From assembly GCF_900102365.1 (NCBI RefSeq), contig NZ_FOIN01000028.1, positions 1 through 33,646 of the forward strand: a DNA stretch of 33,646 bases. The letters run 5' to 3'. Shown here piece by piece: positions 1 through 7,853 of the stretch (positions are counted from its first letter, which is position 1; the number at the start of each line of letters is the position of its first letter). The position numbers and the translations under genes were made by a program. Below the pieces are notes generated by a model. It was not told the DNA's origin. It saw nothing but the letters and a program-made list of their open reading frames with translations, and ran no database searches. Source of the DNA: Thomasclavelia cocleata (GTDB taxonomy: Bacteria; Bacillota_I; Bacilli_A; Erysipelotrichales; Coprobacillaceae).

Positions 1-370
1 TGCAAATTTAAGTAATGCAAAAGGCTTACCATCAGCAATCGAAATTATGAATAAATATTTCGAAAAAACTGATGAGGGATATATTGCCTATAAAACATTT
101 GGTCTATGCTATAAACCAAATCCTAATTGGAAAATTGAAATAGGAGAAGTAATAGAAGAAAATGTCAATTTCAATAGAACAAGTGGCTGTGGGTGCGGTA
201 TAAATGTAGCAACTTTAGATTGGGTTAAAGGAGACATAACAACTTCAGGTCGAACAATATATAAAGTTCTTATTAGAAACGAATGGCTAATGGGTGTGTG
301 CGTACCTTATCAAACAGATGGTAAAATCAGATGTGAGAAAGTTGAAATTATTGGTGTCGTAGAAGAATAA
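1..370 (+). CDS. Pentapeptide-repeat protein, C-terminal part (5' end outside window)
   Basis: The reading frame is open from base 2. Its first residues, ANLSNA, are one pentapeptide repeat unit (A-N/D-L-x-x), so the true start is upstream and the ATG at 47 is only internal. After the last repeat comes a roughly 110-residue domain rich in aromatic residues, with a Gly/Cys cluster (SGCGCGINVA) near its middle. I recall similar tails (DUF5758-like) on phage pentapeptide-repeat proteins, but could not check this. Pentapeptide repeats form a right-handed beta-helix, and some members mimic DNA or protect gyrase. The function here is unknown. A pentapeptide-repeat protein also begins at 33473 and runs off the other end of the window; the two may be halves of one gene. 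Confidence 0.7.
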   Translation, partial: ANLSNAKGLPSAIEIMNKYFEKTDEGYIAYKTFGLCYKPNPNWKIEIGEVIEENVNFNRTSGCGCGINVATLDWVKGDITTSGRTIYKVLIRNEWLMGVCVPYQTDGKIRCEKVEIIGVVEE

Positions 371-419
371 GTGCAAGTACTGGTATATGTTAAAGATATC
401 AGAATGGTTTTATTGTATC

Positions 420-448
420 TTGATGTTTAGGAAATAAACAAATATACA
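420..448 (+). promoter_or_regulatory. Possible sigma-A type promoter
   Basis: TTGATG at 420-425 and TATACA at 443-448 are separated by 17 nt. They lie in the 162-nt gap between the pentapeptide gene and the next gene at 533. In such AT-rich DNA chance matches are common, so support is weak. Confidence 0.3.
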
Positions 449-532
449 GTTTGTAAATTGTATAAATGGGAAAAATATGTAAAAAAAAGAAAATTGATGA
501 ATAGAAATAAATAGAAAGAATGAGGTAGAAAA

Positions 533-1114
533 ATGGAAAATATTAAAAATTATAATGATTTCTTAAACGAAATTGATAATCTTTTAAACACAAAAAATAA
601 ATTAGAACAGATTGAATGGACTAGATTGGCAGAAGAATGTAAAGAACTAATACCAAAAATTGTTCCATTAAAAGATGAAATAAAAATTTTATTAAAAATT
701 AGAAGTAAATTAAAACTTGAAGATATTTACAGTAGTGGTTTTAGATCAGAAAAAGCTATATTTACAACTAGTAATAGTCATTTTTTCACATATAAAAAAC
801 GTGGTTGTAACGATTTTGAAATTCTTTTGAATGGCGATCTTTTTGCGATTTATTCAGAATCCACTAAGTTAGGTTATAAAATTTCTTGTGAAAATCCTAA
901 TATTTCTACTCGGTTAGATAATAAAGCTTTAATTGAAATTATAATACTTGTAAAAGGTTTTATTAATAATTATGAAGAAATTAAAAAACTGTTATTTGAT
1001 GGTATTGAAAAAAATTTGACTGATCTTTATATAAAAAATGAACAACTTTTGAAAAAATTAGATGTAGTTAAAAGAACTATCGTAACAGTAACTGTTACAG
1101 AAGATTATATTTAA
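533..1114 (+). CDS. Hypothetical protein, 193 aa
   Basis: The start has a GAGGT ribosome site 6 nt before the ATG. The protein is mainly charged and probably helical: residues 1-65 and 145-185 look like coiled-coil or helical-bundle segments rich in Lys, Glu, Leu and Ile. A middle part (about 75-125) is richer in Ser, Phe and Tyr and looks like beta structure. I see no signal peptide, membrane helix or catalytic motif, and do not recognise a family. The next gene starts 12 nt downstream, so the two are probably cotranscribed. The extreme 3' end contains a perfect 17-nt DNA palindrome (1082-1098). Confidence 0.6.
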   Translation: MENIKNYNDFLNEIDNLLNTKNKLEQIEWTRLAEECKELIPKIVPLKDEIKILLKIRSKLKLEDIYSSGFRSEKAIFTTSNSHFFTYKKRGCNDFEILLNGDLFAIYSESTKLGYKISCENPNISTRLDNKALIEIIILVKGFINNYEEIKKLLFDGIEKNLTDLYIKNEQLLKKLDVVKRTIVTVTVTEDYI

Positions 1115-1126
1115 ACTTAGGAAGAA

Positions 1127-2034
1127 ATGGATAGATATAAAAAAATGGAAAATTATATAAATCAAAATATAAATCAAACGAAAAACTTAGAAGAGTTAGT
1201 AAATAAAATTAATGGTAATATTAATGATATATCAAATGAAATAGAAAATACTAATACAAATAATATAAACTGTTTGCAAATTCTAGAGCACGATAGCGAA
1301 AGAGTTTTAACAACTAAACAACTGGCTGCTTGTTATGGAACAAATGTTGAAAATATTAAAAAGAATTTTCAAAGAAATAAAGATAGATTCAGAGATGGCA
1401 AGGATTATTTTATGTTAAAAGGTGATGAGCTCAAGAAATTTAAACGCAAGGTCAATATTACTGACTTCGCAGAAAATAGTAAAAGTGATACCCTTGTCAC
1501 AGATGGCGAAGTGACTAATTGTCCCTTCGTGTCTAGAAACGTTAACACTTTTTATCTTTGGACTGAAATGGGTGCATTACGTCATTCCAAACTTCTGTAC
1601 TAAAGGAATTACAAAACAAGCCCATAACAGAATATAGTTCTGATATACAGTCTACTAAAGATACTTTTAATAAGTTATTCTCAACCCCTATAAATGAACC
1701 AGGAACTAAAACTAAGGAAATTAAATTAAAAGATGGGAAAATCGCAACTGTATTAATTAGACAACATCCAATTGACAAGGCAATTGATGAAGTTTGTGAA
1801 CTTATAGGTGATAAACCAAGGAAGAAAATTCTAGCTTGTAAAGCTATTTATAAAGAAATGGACAATACAAATATTGTTGATTGGGCTTATTATAAAAGAC
1901 AATATAGAAAGAAACATAACATAAAAAGTCGTAAAACTTCTATTACAAAACTTAGCCTTATCAAAGAAAGTAGAAAGCTAACAAATATTTTTAATCAGGC
2001 GGTAGAAAATTTACTAAACAAAGAAGTGGATTAA
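1127..2034 (+). pseudogene. ORF6N-type phage antirepressor relic, frameshifted
   Basis: The first frame (1127-1603) has a helical N-terminus, then an ORF6N DNA-binding-type domain: RVLTTKQLAACYGT, then KNFQRNKDRF, then FYLWTEMGALRHSKLL, after which it stops at TAA 1601. In intact relatives, such as the protein at 16445 here, this motif continues with a segment like NTDKAWEVYD. The -1 frame is open from 1567 to a TAA at 2032-2034 and encodes about 145 charged residues with phage-regulator character and no start of its own. No slippery heptamer lies at the junction, so I read this as a decayed or internally deleted gene rather than programmed frameshifting. The N-terminal 158 aa could still be expressed. 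Confidence 0.6.
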
Positions 2035-2061
2035 CTGTATTTGTTGGATATGAGGAAAAAT

Positions 2062-2490
2062 ATGGTAAAAATACATAACAATAATTTTAATAGAAAAGAA
2101 CAAATAACCCAAAAATTGCATAGTTTAGCAAAAGATGACTATACAGTTTTGTTGAATTTATATCAAGAGATTAACTATATAGATAATACAGTGTTTAAAT
2201 TTTCATGTGTAGACTATCTTTTTAACGCTCTGCACTTTGCTGACAATATTAATATTGAAGAGTTGGTTGAAAAATTGACATATGGAAATGTAAATGATCC
2301 TAGAGAGTTAGTGCGTTGCGATTATTATGGGAATTATGAAAATGTTAGTGACGAACAGTTACAACAAGAATGTGAAGATGATACTAATATTTGGGCACTA
2401 ATAGGTTGGTTAGATAATCATAGTGCTTGTAAGAATGTTTGGAAAATACTTACTGAATATGGATTAGAAGAATATTTCGTATACGAATAA
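2062..2490 (+). CDS. Hypothetical protein, 142 aa
   Basis: The frame is open from a TTG at 2041, but the ATG at 2062 has a GAGG site just upstream and is preferred. The protein is acidic toward the C-terminus. Residues 60-110 hold a run of Asp, Glu and Asn, including a DPRELVR segment, and the end has tryptophans (NIWALIGWLDNHSACKNVW). I see no membrane segment or signal peptide. It may be a small helical phage protein; no function is assigned. It follows the decayed ORF6N gene and precedes another unknown gene after 27 nt. Confidence 0.55.
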   Translation: MVKIHNNNFNRKEQITQKLHSLAKDDYTVLLNLYQEINYIDNTVFKFSCVDYLFNALHFADNINIEELVEKLTYGNVNDPRELVRCDYYGNYENVSDEQLQQECEDDTNIWALIGWLDNHSACKNVWKILTEYGLEEYFVYE

Positions 2491-2517
2491 AACAAGCGTT
2501 TTATAAGGAGGTACGTT

Positions 2518-2838
2518 GTGAGAAGAAGTGATTTTGAAAAAATAATAAAAATAAGAAGTATTTGGAAAATTGATAAAAGAAAGGGCAATTATATGCTTGC
2601 AGATGGTAGCAAATTATCAAGATATGTTAGAGGATTAATAATCTCTCAAATGAGATTGGATAATTTAGGCATTAGATCAAATGGGGATTTATGTCATGCT
2701 TCAGGTGGAGATTGGAACATAGAACAAAGTCAGTTTGATGATATTTTGCTTTATCCACCATTTGAAAACAATGAAATATGTACTTACGAGGAAATGGAAA
2801 CAAGAATTACTCGCTTAGTTCATGATTTACTTTATTAA
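2518..2838 (+). CDS. Hypothetical protein, 106 aa
   Basis: The start codon is GTG, supported by a strong AAGGAGG site about 6 nt upstream. The protein is basic in its first third (RRSDFEKIIKIRSIWKIDKRK), then mixed, with a short glycine-containing stretch (CHASGGDWNIEQ) around residue 60 and an acidic helical end. No family is recognised. Immediately after its stop comes an orphan AGGAGG (about 2840) with no usable start codon behind it, only a short ATA-initiated frame. That may be a trace of a lost small gene. Confidence 0.6.
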   Translation: MRRSDFEKIIKIRSIWKIDKRKGNYMLADGSKLSRYVRGLIISQMRLDNLGIRSNGDLCHASGGDWNIEQSQFDDILLYPPFENNEICTYEEMETRITRLVHDLLY

Positions 2839-2921
2839 AAGGAGGTTTTAATAAAAGTTAAAGGTTTAATTTAAAATTAATAAAATTTGACATTTCAGAA
2901 AGAAAAAAATGAGGGAAAATG

Positions 2922-3599
2922 ATGATGAAAAAGTTATGTGAATTGGTTACGATTGAAGAAAATAATGAAAATTGTGTTGTATTAAAAGTTAAGCCAAATA
3001 AAAGATTAGAATTAATTAAATTGGGTTGCTTTAATGGAAATGAAGTTATATTCGTTCTAACTAAAGGTGATGATGAAACAATCAGGATAATTGAAGATTC
3101 TAAAAAATCATATTCATGGGATAGACACACTTTAGTTGTGGACAATATGAATGTAAAAAGACAACTCATAACAGAATGTATAATAAGAGATATGGATATT
3201 TACTGTGGTAAGAATAAAAAATTGATTTTAAAAAGTATGAGAGATTTATCTGAACCAATTGTCGAACATACAATTAAATTTATATTGTCTCGTAAAGTTG
3301 ACGTTCATAAAGATGATGAGTATTATGGTTTTTTTGACACAATAAACGATGCCAAATTACATTTTGAAAAATTAGGATTCCATTTAAGTTTTAAAGAAAT
3401 GAAAGTTACTCAAACAGGTGTTGTAGTTTGTTATTTTAAAATTTCAAAACCTAATAAAAAAATAATAAGAAAGCAGCTGTTAAAACATACAATCATAAAA
3501 AACAGTAGTATCTATTCAAATATAATAGAGTTAGAAGTTAATATAATTGACAAAGTTAATAAAACTAGTGTAGTAGATATAACTACACATTGCAAATAA
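2922..3599 (+). CDS. Hypothetical protein, about 225 aa
   Basis: Three consecutive ATGs occur at 2919, 2922 and 2925. The GAGGG site ends at 2915, which favours 2922 or 2925. The protein is alternating hydrophobic and basic, suggesting a mixed alpha/beta fold. Residues 125-180 (from KVDVHKDDEYYGFFDTIND onward) could be a compact second domain. No transmembrane helix or known catalytic motif is visible. The C-terminus ends in a Thr/Val-rich segment. The family is unrecognised. It lies 22 nt upstream of the BRO-N/KilAC antirepressor and is probably in the same transcript. Confidence 0.6.
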   Translation: MMKKLCELVTIEENNENCVVLKVKPNKRLELIKLGCFNGNEVIFVLTKGDDETIRIIEDSKKSYSWDRHTLVVDNMNVKRQLITECIIRDMDIYCGKNKKLILKSMRDLSEPIVEHTIKFILSRKVDVHKDDEYYGFFDTINDAKLHFEKLGFHLSFKEMKVTQTGVVVCYFKISKPNKKIIRKQLLKHTIIKNSSIYSNIIELEVNIIDKVNKTSVVDITTHCK

Positions 3600-3621
3600 G
3601 TTAGGGGACAGAAAATAAAAA

Positions 3622-4467
3622 ATGAATGAAATAGTAATTAAAAATAAAGAAAATGAAATATTTAATTTTGAGTTTGAAGGTCATCAAATTAGGTCGATTT
3701 TAATTGATGGTGATCCTTGGTTTGTGGGAAAAGATTTAGCTGAAGCTTTAGAATATACTGATCCTATAAGCGCTATGAGGAAATTGGATAAAGATGATAA
3801 AATTTCCACCTTAGGGAATGATAGCCTATCGTCAAATATATTTTACGGTAACAACAATAAAAGAGCATATCCAACTTTAATTAATGAACCAGGAATGTAC
3901 TCGTTGATAATGGGTAGTAAACTTCAAACAGATAATGTTACAAGATTTAAAAAGTGGATAACACATGATGTGCTACCATCTATTAGGAAACATGGCGGTT
4001 ATATATATGGACAAGAAAATATGACAGATGATGAAATTATGTCGAGAGCATTGATTGTGGCTAACAGTAAACTTATTGCTTTAGAAGAAAAGAACGAACG
4101 GTTAAAAAATGAAAATGTAGAAAAGACAAGTTTAATGGAACTGTTACAGGGGTCTAAAGATAGATATTTGGCTAGTGAAATTGCTCAGTGTTATGGAATG
4201 AGTGCCATTTCATTTAACAAACTATTAAACCAATTTAAGATTCAGAAAAAAGTAGGTGGAGTATGGACTTTAACCAAACAGTACGAAGGAAGCGAAGAAG
4301 AGTATATGATATCAACTTTTAAAAATATGTGGGAAAATAAGGAAATTGTAGGTAAAAGAAAATTTAACGCATGGACTAAAGACGGGGTGTTGTTTATCTA
4401 TAAGACACTAAAAGAACATGGCATTGTACCAACTATAGAAAACGCAATTACAGTTGTGGAGGGTTAA
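3622..4467 (+). CDS. Phage antirepressor, BRO-N plus KilAC domains
   Basis: Residues 10-125 match the BRO-N pattern: WFVGKDLAEALEYTDP, then INEPGMYSLIMGSKL, then FKKWITHDVLPSIRKHGG, the usual sequence of landmarks. A linker helix (about 130-165) is followed by a KilAC (phage antirepressor C-terminal) domain at about 170-275 with YLASEIAQCYGMSAISFNKLL and a W/G-rich strand. Proteins of this architecture bind DNA or repressors and modulate lysogeny; P1 Ant is the classic example. This is one of about seven antirepressor-type genes in the window. The stop is one nucleotide before the start of the next gene, so translation is likely coupled. Confidence 0.9.
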   Translation: MNEIVIKNKENEIFNFEFEGHQIRSILIDGDPWFVGKDLAEALEYTDPISAMRKLDKDDKISTLGNDSLSSNIFYGNNNKRAYPTLINEPGMYSLIMGSKLQTDNVTRFKKWITHDVLPSIRKHGGYIYGQENMTDDEIMSRALIVANSKLIALEEKNERLKNENVEKTSLMELLQGSKDRYLASEIAQCYGMSAISFNKLLNQFKIQKKVGGVWTLTKQYEGSEEEYMISTFKNMWENKEIVGKRKFNAWTKDGVLFIYKTLKEHGIVPTIENAITVVEG

Positions 4468-4468
4468 T

Positions 4469-4723
4469 ATGATAATTGACAAAAAGGTTACTCAAAATAA
4501 ATCTTCGCAAAGTAAACACAGCGATTATTGTGAACTGTCTAATGATTTACACATGAGTCAAATGGAGACTAGACAGTTTTCTAAAAAAGAAACAATTGGC
4601 TTAATTGAAAAGAATTTTAAAGGTGTTGACGAGAATGGTTCAATTTGTGCAATTATGAATGTCGAAATGTCTGATGGAGAAATTGGTCAGGTTATTACAT
4701 TTGGGAAAAGGTTGGAGTGGTGA
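4469..4723 (+). CDS. Hypothetical protein, 84 aa
   Basis: The ATG at 4469 is placed 8 nt after GGAGGG, which lies in the end of the antirepressor gene; an in-frame TTG at 4454 is less likely. The protein is small, polar and Ser/Gln/Lys-rich in its first half (KKVTQNKSSQSKHSD). The second half has a Gly-containing strand-like end (GQVITFGKRLEW). No family is recognised. It ends in TGA followed directly by TAA, and the next gene starts 3 nt later. Confidence 0.55.
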   Translation: MIIDKKVTQNKSSQSKHSDYCELSNDLHMSQMETRQFSKKETIGLIEKNFKGVDENGSICAIMNVEMSDGEIGQVITFGKRLEW

Positions 4724-4726
4724 TAA

Positions 4727-5203
4727 ATGAAAGATGATATTAAAATGTTAATATTTAAAGTTGATACTGATGGAGATTTTTGTTGGAATTGTAAAACATT
4801 TCCTAGAAATAAAGACAGGTTTGGTGATTACGACGATTGGATAATAGTATATTTTAAAAATCCAACTAGACACGATATTCAGCAAGCTGTTGGATTAATT
4901 GCAAAAGAATTTAAAGAAAGTTTAAAAATAATTGATGATCATTTAAAAAATATTGTAAAAAAATATTGTAATGAAGTTTGTAAATATTTATTAAAATCAG
5001 TTGAGTTAAAAGATATGATGAATGATGATTATATTAGTTGTGATTTCAAATACAATGGTTTTGCTAATGTTAGACACACAAATGGTGTTTATAGTATGGA
5101 ATTAAAATTAATTAACTATTTAGAGCAAGAAATTAGCTTTGCTAATAATGATAATAAAATGATATTAGGAACATTTAATATAGCAATTGAGGATTTGTTG
5201 TAA
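4727..5203 (+). CDS. Hypothetical protein, 158 aa
   Basis: A GGAG(TGG) site lies within the preceding stop region, about 9 nt upstream of the ATG. The protein is acidic and Asp/Asn/Lys-rich, with a Trp-containing N-terminal third (DFCWNCKTF and DDWIIVYF) and helices around 75-110. It has a pair of Cys residues near the N-terminus and three in the middle, but no clear zinc motif. No membrane segment is seen. The family is unknown. It sits directly upstream of the Clp-like gene in what looks like one operon. Confidence 0.55.
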   Translation: MKDDIKMLIFKVDTDGDFCWNCKTFPRNKDRFGDYDDWIIVYFKNPTRHDIQQAVGLIAKEFKESLKIIDDHLKNIVKKYCNEVCKYLLKSVELKDMMNDDYISCDFKYNGFANVRHTNGVYSMELKLINYLEQEISFANNDNKMILGTFNIAIEDLL

Positions 5204-5221
5204 AGGAGAAGAGAATGAAAC

Positions 5222-6490
5222 ATGTTAACAAAATTTGATGAACAAGCCCAAAAAGCAATTGTTGTAGGTGAAAGTATTGCTTTTGATTTAGGACATAATA
5301 ATGTTGGTAGTGAACATCTGTTATTATCATTATTAAAAATAAGTGATTCAAAATTAAAAGAATTGTTAGAAAGAGATGACATATATTATAAAGATGTATA
5401 TAACGATGTAAAAAGACTGCTTGGAACAAGTGACAATAAACCTTTTTGTTTAGAATATAGTCAAAAACTAACAAGTATTTTCAATATAGCAGTTGAAACA
5501 GTCAAAGAGTTAGATAAAGATAAAGTCAGCTTAGATATTTTAACAATTGTGTTGTTGGAAGATGAAGAGAGTATAGCATATGAATTGTTAAAAAAATATC
5601 AAGTAAATTTTAAAGACATTATACATCAGTTGATTAAATATGAGGAAGAAAAAATAAATAATTTAAGTAAAATAAAAACATTTAATTTTGTAGAAGTTTA
5701 TGAACCAAAAGAAGAAAAACTGATTTTAGAAAGAGATGATGAGGTGTTACAAATTTTAGTCGGACTTTCTTGTCAAACTAAATCTAATATAGCTATTACT
5801 GGATATGCTGGAGTTGGTAAAACTGCAATTGTTGAAGAGTTAGCACGGAAATTAAAGTTTGGTAAAAATCAAGGGAATTTGAAAGATTATACTGTTGTTA
5901 AATTAAATTTAACAAGTATTGTTGCTGGAACTAAATATCGTGGTGAGTTTGAAGAAAAAATAGATAATTATTTGAAATCAATAAAAGACAAAAAGGTTAT
6001 TACTTTTATTGATGAAGGACACCAAATAGTACAAGCAGGAGTAGGTGAAAACAGTTTTGGATTAGGAGAGATGTTAAAGCCTGTATTGTGTCAAGAGGGA
6101 TACAAATTTATAATCGCTACTACAAAAGATGAATACAAATTTATTCAATCAGATGCTGCATTAAACAGACGTTTTAGACAAGTAAACGTCGAGGAGCCTC
6201 ATAAAGACAAAGTATTTTCAATGATTGAAAAGAAAATAAAACATTTAGAAAAGTTTCATGGTGTTTTAGTTTCAGAAGAAAATGTCAGAAAATTAATAGA
6301 AGAAAGTTCAAAAGTTCCATTAAGATATTTTCCAGACAAAATATTAGATGTATTAGACATGGCAATGTCTTATGCTAAAGTAACAAACAGTAAGTTTTCC
6401 TTGTATTATGCTAAAAAATATATTAATTCTTGGACGATGATTACTGAAACAAAAGATGAAGTCATCAAAGATAAAATAAGAATAAATTGA
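5222..6490 (+). CDS. ClpC/ClpB-like AAA+ protein with Clp-N domain and a single ATPase domain
   Basis: Residues 1-140 resemble a Clp N-terminal repeat domain (LTKFDEQAQKAIVVGESIA, then NNVGSEHLLLSLL). A D1-type AAA+ module follows: Walker A GYAGVGKT at 194-201, the pore-loop region AGTKYRGEFEEK at 235-246, Walker B TFIDE ending at D264-E265, a sensor-1 region (IIATTKDEY, about 297-305) and arginine-finger LNRRF (314-318). ClpC is about 810 aa with two AAA+ domains; this protein stops after the first and its small subdomain, so D2 and the ClpP-binding loop are absent. It could form an unfoldase ring alone or mix with host ClpC and alter it; both are inference. An ATG at 5215 is better spaced from AGGAG but encodes only seven codons. 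Confidence 0.88.
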   Translation: MLTKFDEQAQKAIVVGESIAFDLGHNNVGSEHLLLSLLKISDSKLKELLERDDIYYKDVYNDVKRLLGTSDNKPFCLEYSQKLTSIFNIAVETVKELDKDKVSLDILTIVLLEDEESIAYELLKKYQVNFKDIIHQLIKYEEEKINNLSKIKTFNFVEVYEPKEEKLILERDDEVLQILVGLSCQTKSNIAITGYAGVGKTAIVEELARKLKFGKNQGNLKDYTVVKLNLTSIVAGTKYRGEFEEKIDNYLKSIKDKKVITFIDEGHQIVQAGVGENSFGLGEMLKPVLCQEGYKFIIATTKDEYKFIQSDAALNRRFRQVNVEEPHKDKVFSMIEKKIKHLEKFHGVLVSEENVRKLIEESSKVPLRYFPDKILDVLDMAMSYAKVTNSKFSLYYAKKYINSWTMITETKDEVIKDKIRIN

Positions 6491-6500
6491 AGGTGAGAAC

Positions 6501-6692
6501 ATGGTTGTCAATTTGACTTATGAAGAATATTTAAATATTCCATCTCTACGAAATCAATATAATGATACTATAGCTAAATGTCATTTACATAATTACGGGT
6601 GTATATATATTGAAACAATTAACAATACAACTGATGTTATGGAAATTGAGGATGTTGAGATGTTAAGAAATGGAGTTGTTGAATATGTTTAA
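6501..6692 (+). CDS. Hypothetical protein, 63 aa
   Basis: A short acidic protein with an AAGGTGAG site 5-7 nt before the ATG. It lies 10 nt after the Clp-like gene, so it is probably cotranscribed. It has a Tyr-rich N-terminus (LTYEEYLNIPSLRNQY) and a Val/Glu-rich end. Nothing identifies a function. Its last bases overlap the start of the next gene, with the ribosome site of that gene inside this coding sequence. Confidence 0.5.
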   Translation: MVVNLTYEEYLNIPSLRNQYNDTIAKCHLHNYGCIYIETINNTTDVMEIEDVEMLRNGVVEYV

Positions 6693-6987
6693 ATTATATC
6701 GTTGTTATCATTTTTATATTAGAAGAACATATTGGAAATTTAAAGAATTAAATTTAAAAGATCAAATAATTATATATTCATCGTTATTAATAAATGGAAT
6801 TAGTTATGGACTTATATATTTGGCAATTGTAAAAGAAGGGTTTTCAATATGGTTAATTTTACTCATTTTTACAAATTTAGATAATACATATAAAACTTAC
6901 AAAAATATCAATTTATGTTTTAATAAATTAATGCTTGATCGAATGGAGCTAGTGTTAAATTCTTTAAAAAATAATGAAGATAGATAA
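6685..6987 (+). CDS. Small membrane protein, about 100 aa
   Basis: The start at 6685 is chosen because GGAG lies about 9 nt upstream; an in-frame ATG at 6670 lacks a site. A basic, aromatic N-terminus (about 30 residues) is followed by two hydrophobic segments, roughly residues 30-52 (IIIYSSLLINGISYGLIYLA) and 58-70 (SIWLILLIFTNL), then a charged cytoplasmic-type tail. The likely location is the cytoplasmic membrane. No family is recognised. It overlaps the preceding 63-aa gene by 8 nt. Confidence 0.6.
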   Translation: MFKLYRCYHFYIRRTYWKFKELNLKDQIIIYSSLLINGISYGLIYLAIVKEGFSIWLILLIFTNLDNTYKTYKNINLCFNKLMLDRMELVLNSLKNNEDR

Positions 6988-7020
6988 AAAAATATAATTT
7001 TAATGAAAGGAGGAATTTAT

Positions 7021-7251
7021 ATGCAATTGGGAGATGTAGTTACACATAAAAATAAGAAAAAACTATTTGTTATAACCTTTGTATTTAACGTTGGTGACTC
7101 AAAAGAATACGAGGTTACTAGTTTTAACGGTGACGAAAAACACCTTGTAAAAGCAGAAGAAATTGAATTTAGAGACAAGGGAACTTTGCCTTGTTTAATG
7201 GCTATTATGGAAAATAGAATGAACTATTTAGGAGGAAAACAATATGTTTAA
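7021..7251 (+). CDS. Small SH3/KOW-like hypothetical protein, 76 aa
   Basis: A textbook AAAGGAGG site precedes the ATG at 7021, so the in-frame ATG at 7003, which lies before the site, is not the start. MQLGDVVTHKNKKKLFVITFVF resembles the opening strands of small SH3-like barrels common in phage accessory genes ('GD.V.hK'); this is inference from pattern only. The C-terminus contains GGKQYV and its DNA carries the ribosome site (AGGAGG) for a tiny following frame. Confidence 0.6.
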   Translation: MQLGDVVTHKNKKKLFVITFVFNVGDSKEYEVTSFNGDEKHLVKAEEIEFRDKGTLPCLMAIMENRMNYLGGKQYV

Positions 7252-7291
7252 ATTGGACGTGTTTTTAGGTAAATCAAATGCTAAAATCTAA
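7244..7291 (+). CDS. Possible 15-aa peptide
   Basis: ATG at 7244 lies 7-8 nt after GGAGG, which is inside the preceding gene. It encodes MFKLDVFLGKSNAKI and stops at TAA 7289. The strong site and coupled overlap are the only evidence. It may be a truncated relic of a longer gene. Confidence 0.3.
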   Translation: MFKLDVFLGKSNAKI

Positions 7292-7467
7292 ATAACAAAC
7301 TTAATATAAGAATAATTATATAAAGGATATGTGAGCAGAATGAGGACAAGAGTTTATAATATTATGTTTGTAAAATAGAATATTACAAAATATAATATAA
7401 AAAGAAAGGAACACAACAATTAAATATAAAATTGAATATATGAATATATGAAATGAGGTATTAATAT

Positions 7468-7821
7468 ATGGAAGTTAAGTATACTATTTTTAAAAGTAGA
7501 GCAACAACACTTTTTATATTAGAAAATGATTATTGGGAATATATTCAAAAAAATCTTTCCACATGCAAAAAAATAAAAATAGAAGTGAACATATGTGAGG
7601 CATTAAAAGAATTAAATATTGATGCAACATATAAAAGTTACGAATATTTCAAAGAAACCGATGGTGAATACAAAGAACAATATCTGTATTCTCTTGAGAT
7701 CAAATATGAAGATAGTACTTTCTGCTATTTATATTCTTTTGATGAAAAAATGGATGTTTGCGATATAAACAGATTGTTCAATAGCAAATTTGACAACAAA
7801 TATGTGTTTGATCTATCTTAA
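7468..7821 (+). CDS. Hypothetical protein, 117 aa
   Basis: A GAGGT site lies about 9 nt before the ATG. The protein is acidic and rich in Tyr, Glu, Lys and Phe. A Cys-containing middle (STCKKIKIEVNICEALKEL) is followed by strand-like Tyr-rich segments, compatible with a small alpha/beta fold. There is no signal peptide, membrane helix or known motif. It is the last gene of the left-hand transcript and is followed by a strong bidirectional terminator. Confidence 0.6.
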   Translation: MEVKYTIFKSRATTLFILENDYWEYIQKNLSTCKKIKIEVNICEALKELNIDATYKSYEYFKETDGEYKEQYLYSLEIKYEDSTFCYLYSFDEKMDVCDINRLFNSKFDNKYVFDLS

Positions 7822-7823
7822 AT

Positions 7824-7852
7824 AAAAAAAGAAACTCTGGTTTCTTTTTTTT
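7824..7852. terminator. Bidirectional rho-independent terminator
   Basis: AAAAAGAAAC, a 4-nt loop (TCTG) and GTTTCTTTTT form a hairpin with an A-run on the left and a T-run on the right, so it can end transcription from both sides. It sits exactly between the + strand gene ending at 7821 and the minus-strand gene ending at 7854. Confidence 0.85.
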
Positions 7853-7853
7853 A

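Noticed and set aside
1082-1098. Perfect 17-nt palindrome GTAACAGTAACTGTTAC as an operator
   Set aside because: It lies within the 3' coding end of the 193-aa gene and encodes a Val-Thr repeat; no second copy or promoter nearby supports a regulatory role.
1085-1603. Programmed -1 frameshifting in the ORF6N gene
   Set aside because: No X-XXY-YYZ heptamer or following stem is visible in the overlap 1567-1603, and a segment expected in the family is missing, so decay or deletion is simpler.
5215-5238. Start of the Clp-like gene at ATG 5215
   Set aside because: It has better spacing from AGGAG, but the frame stops after seven codons, and the family N-terminus fits the ATG at 5222.
7292-7467. 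A 12-aa frame starting at 7340 in the gap
   Set aside because: Ribosome-site spacing is poor and the peptide has no distinguishing feature; the gap otherwise shows only AT-rich sequence.
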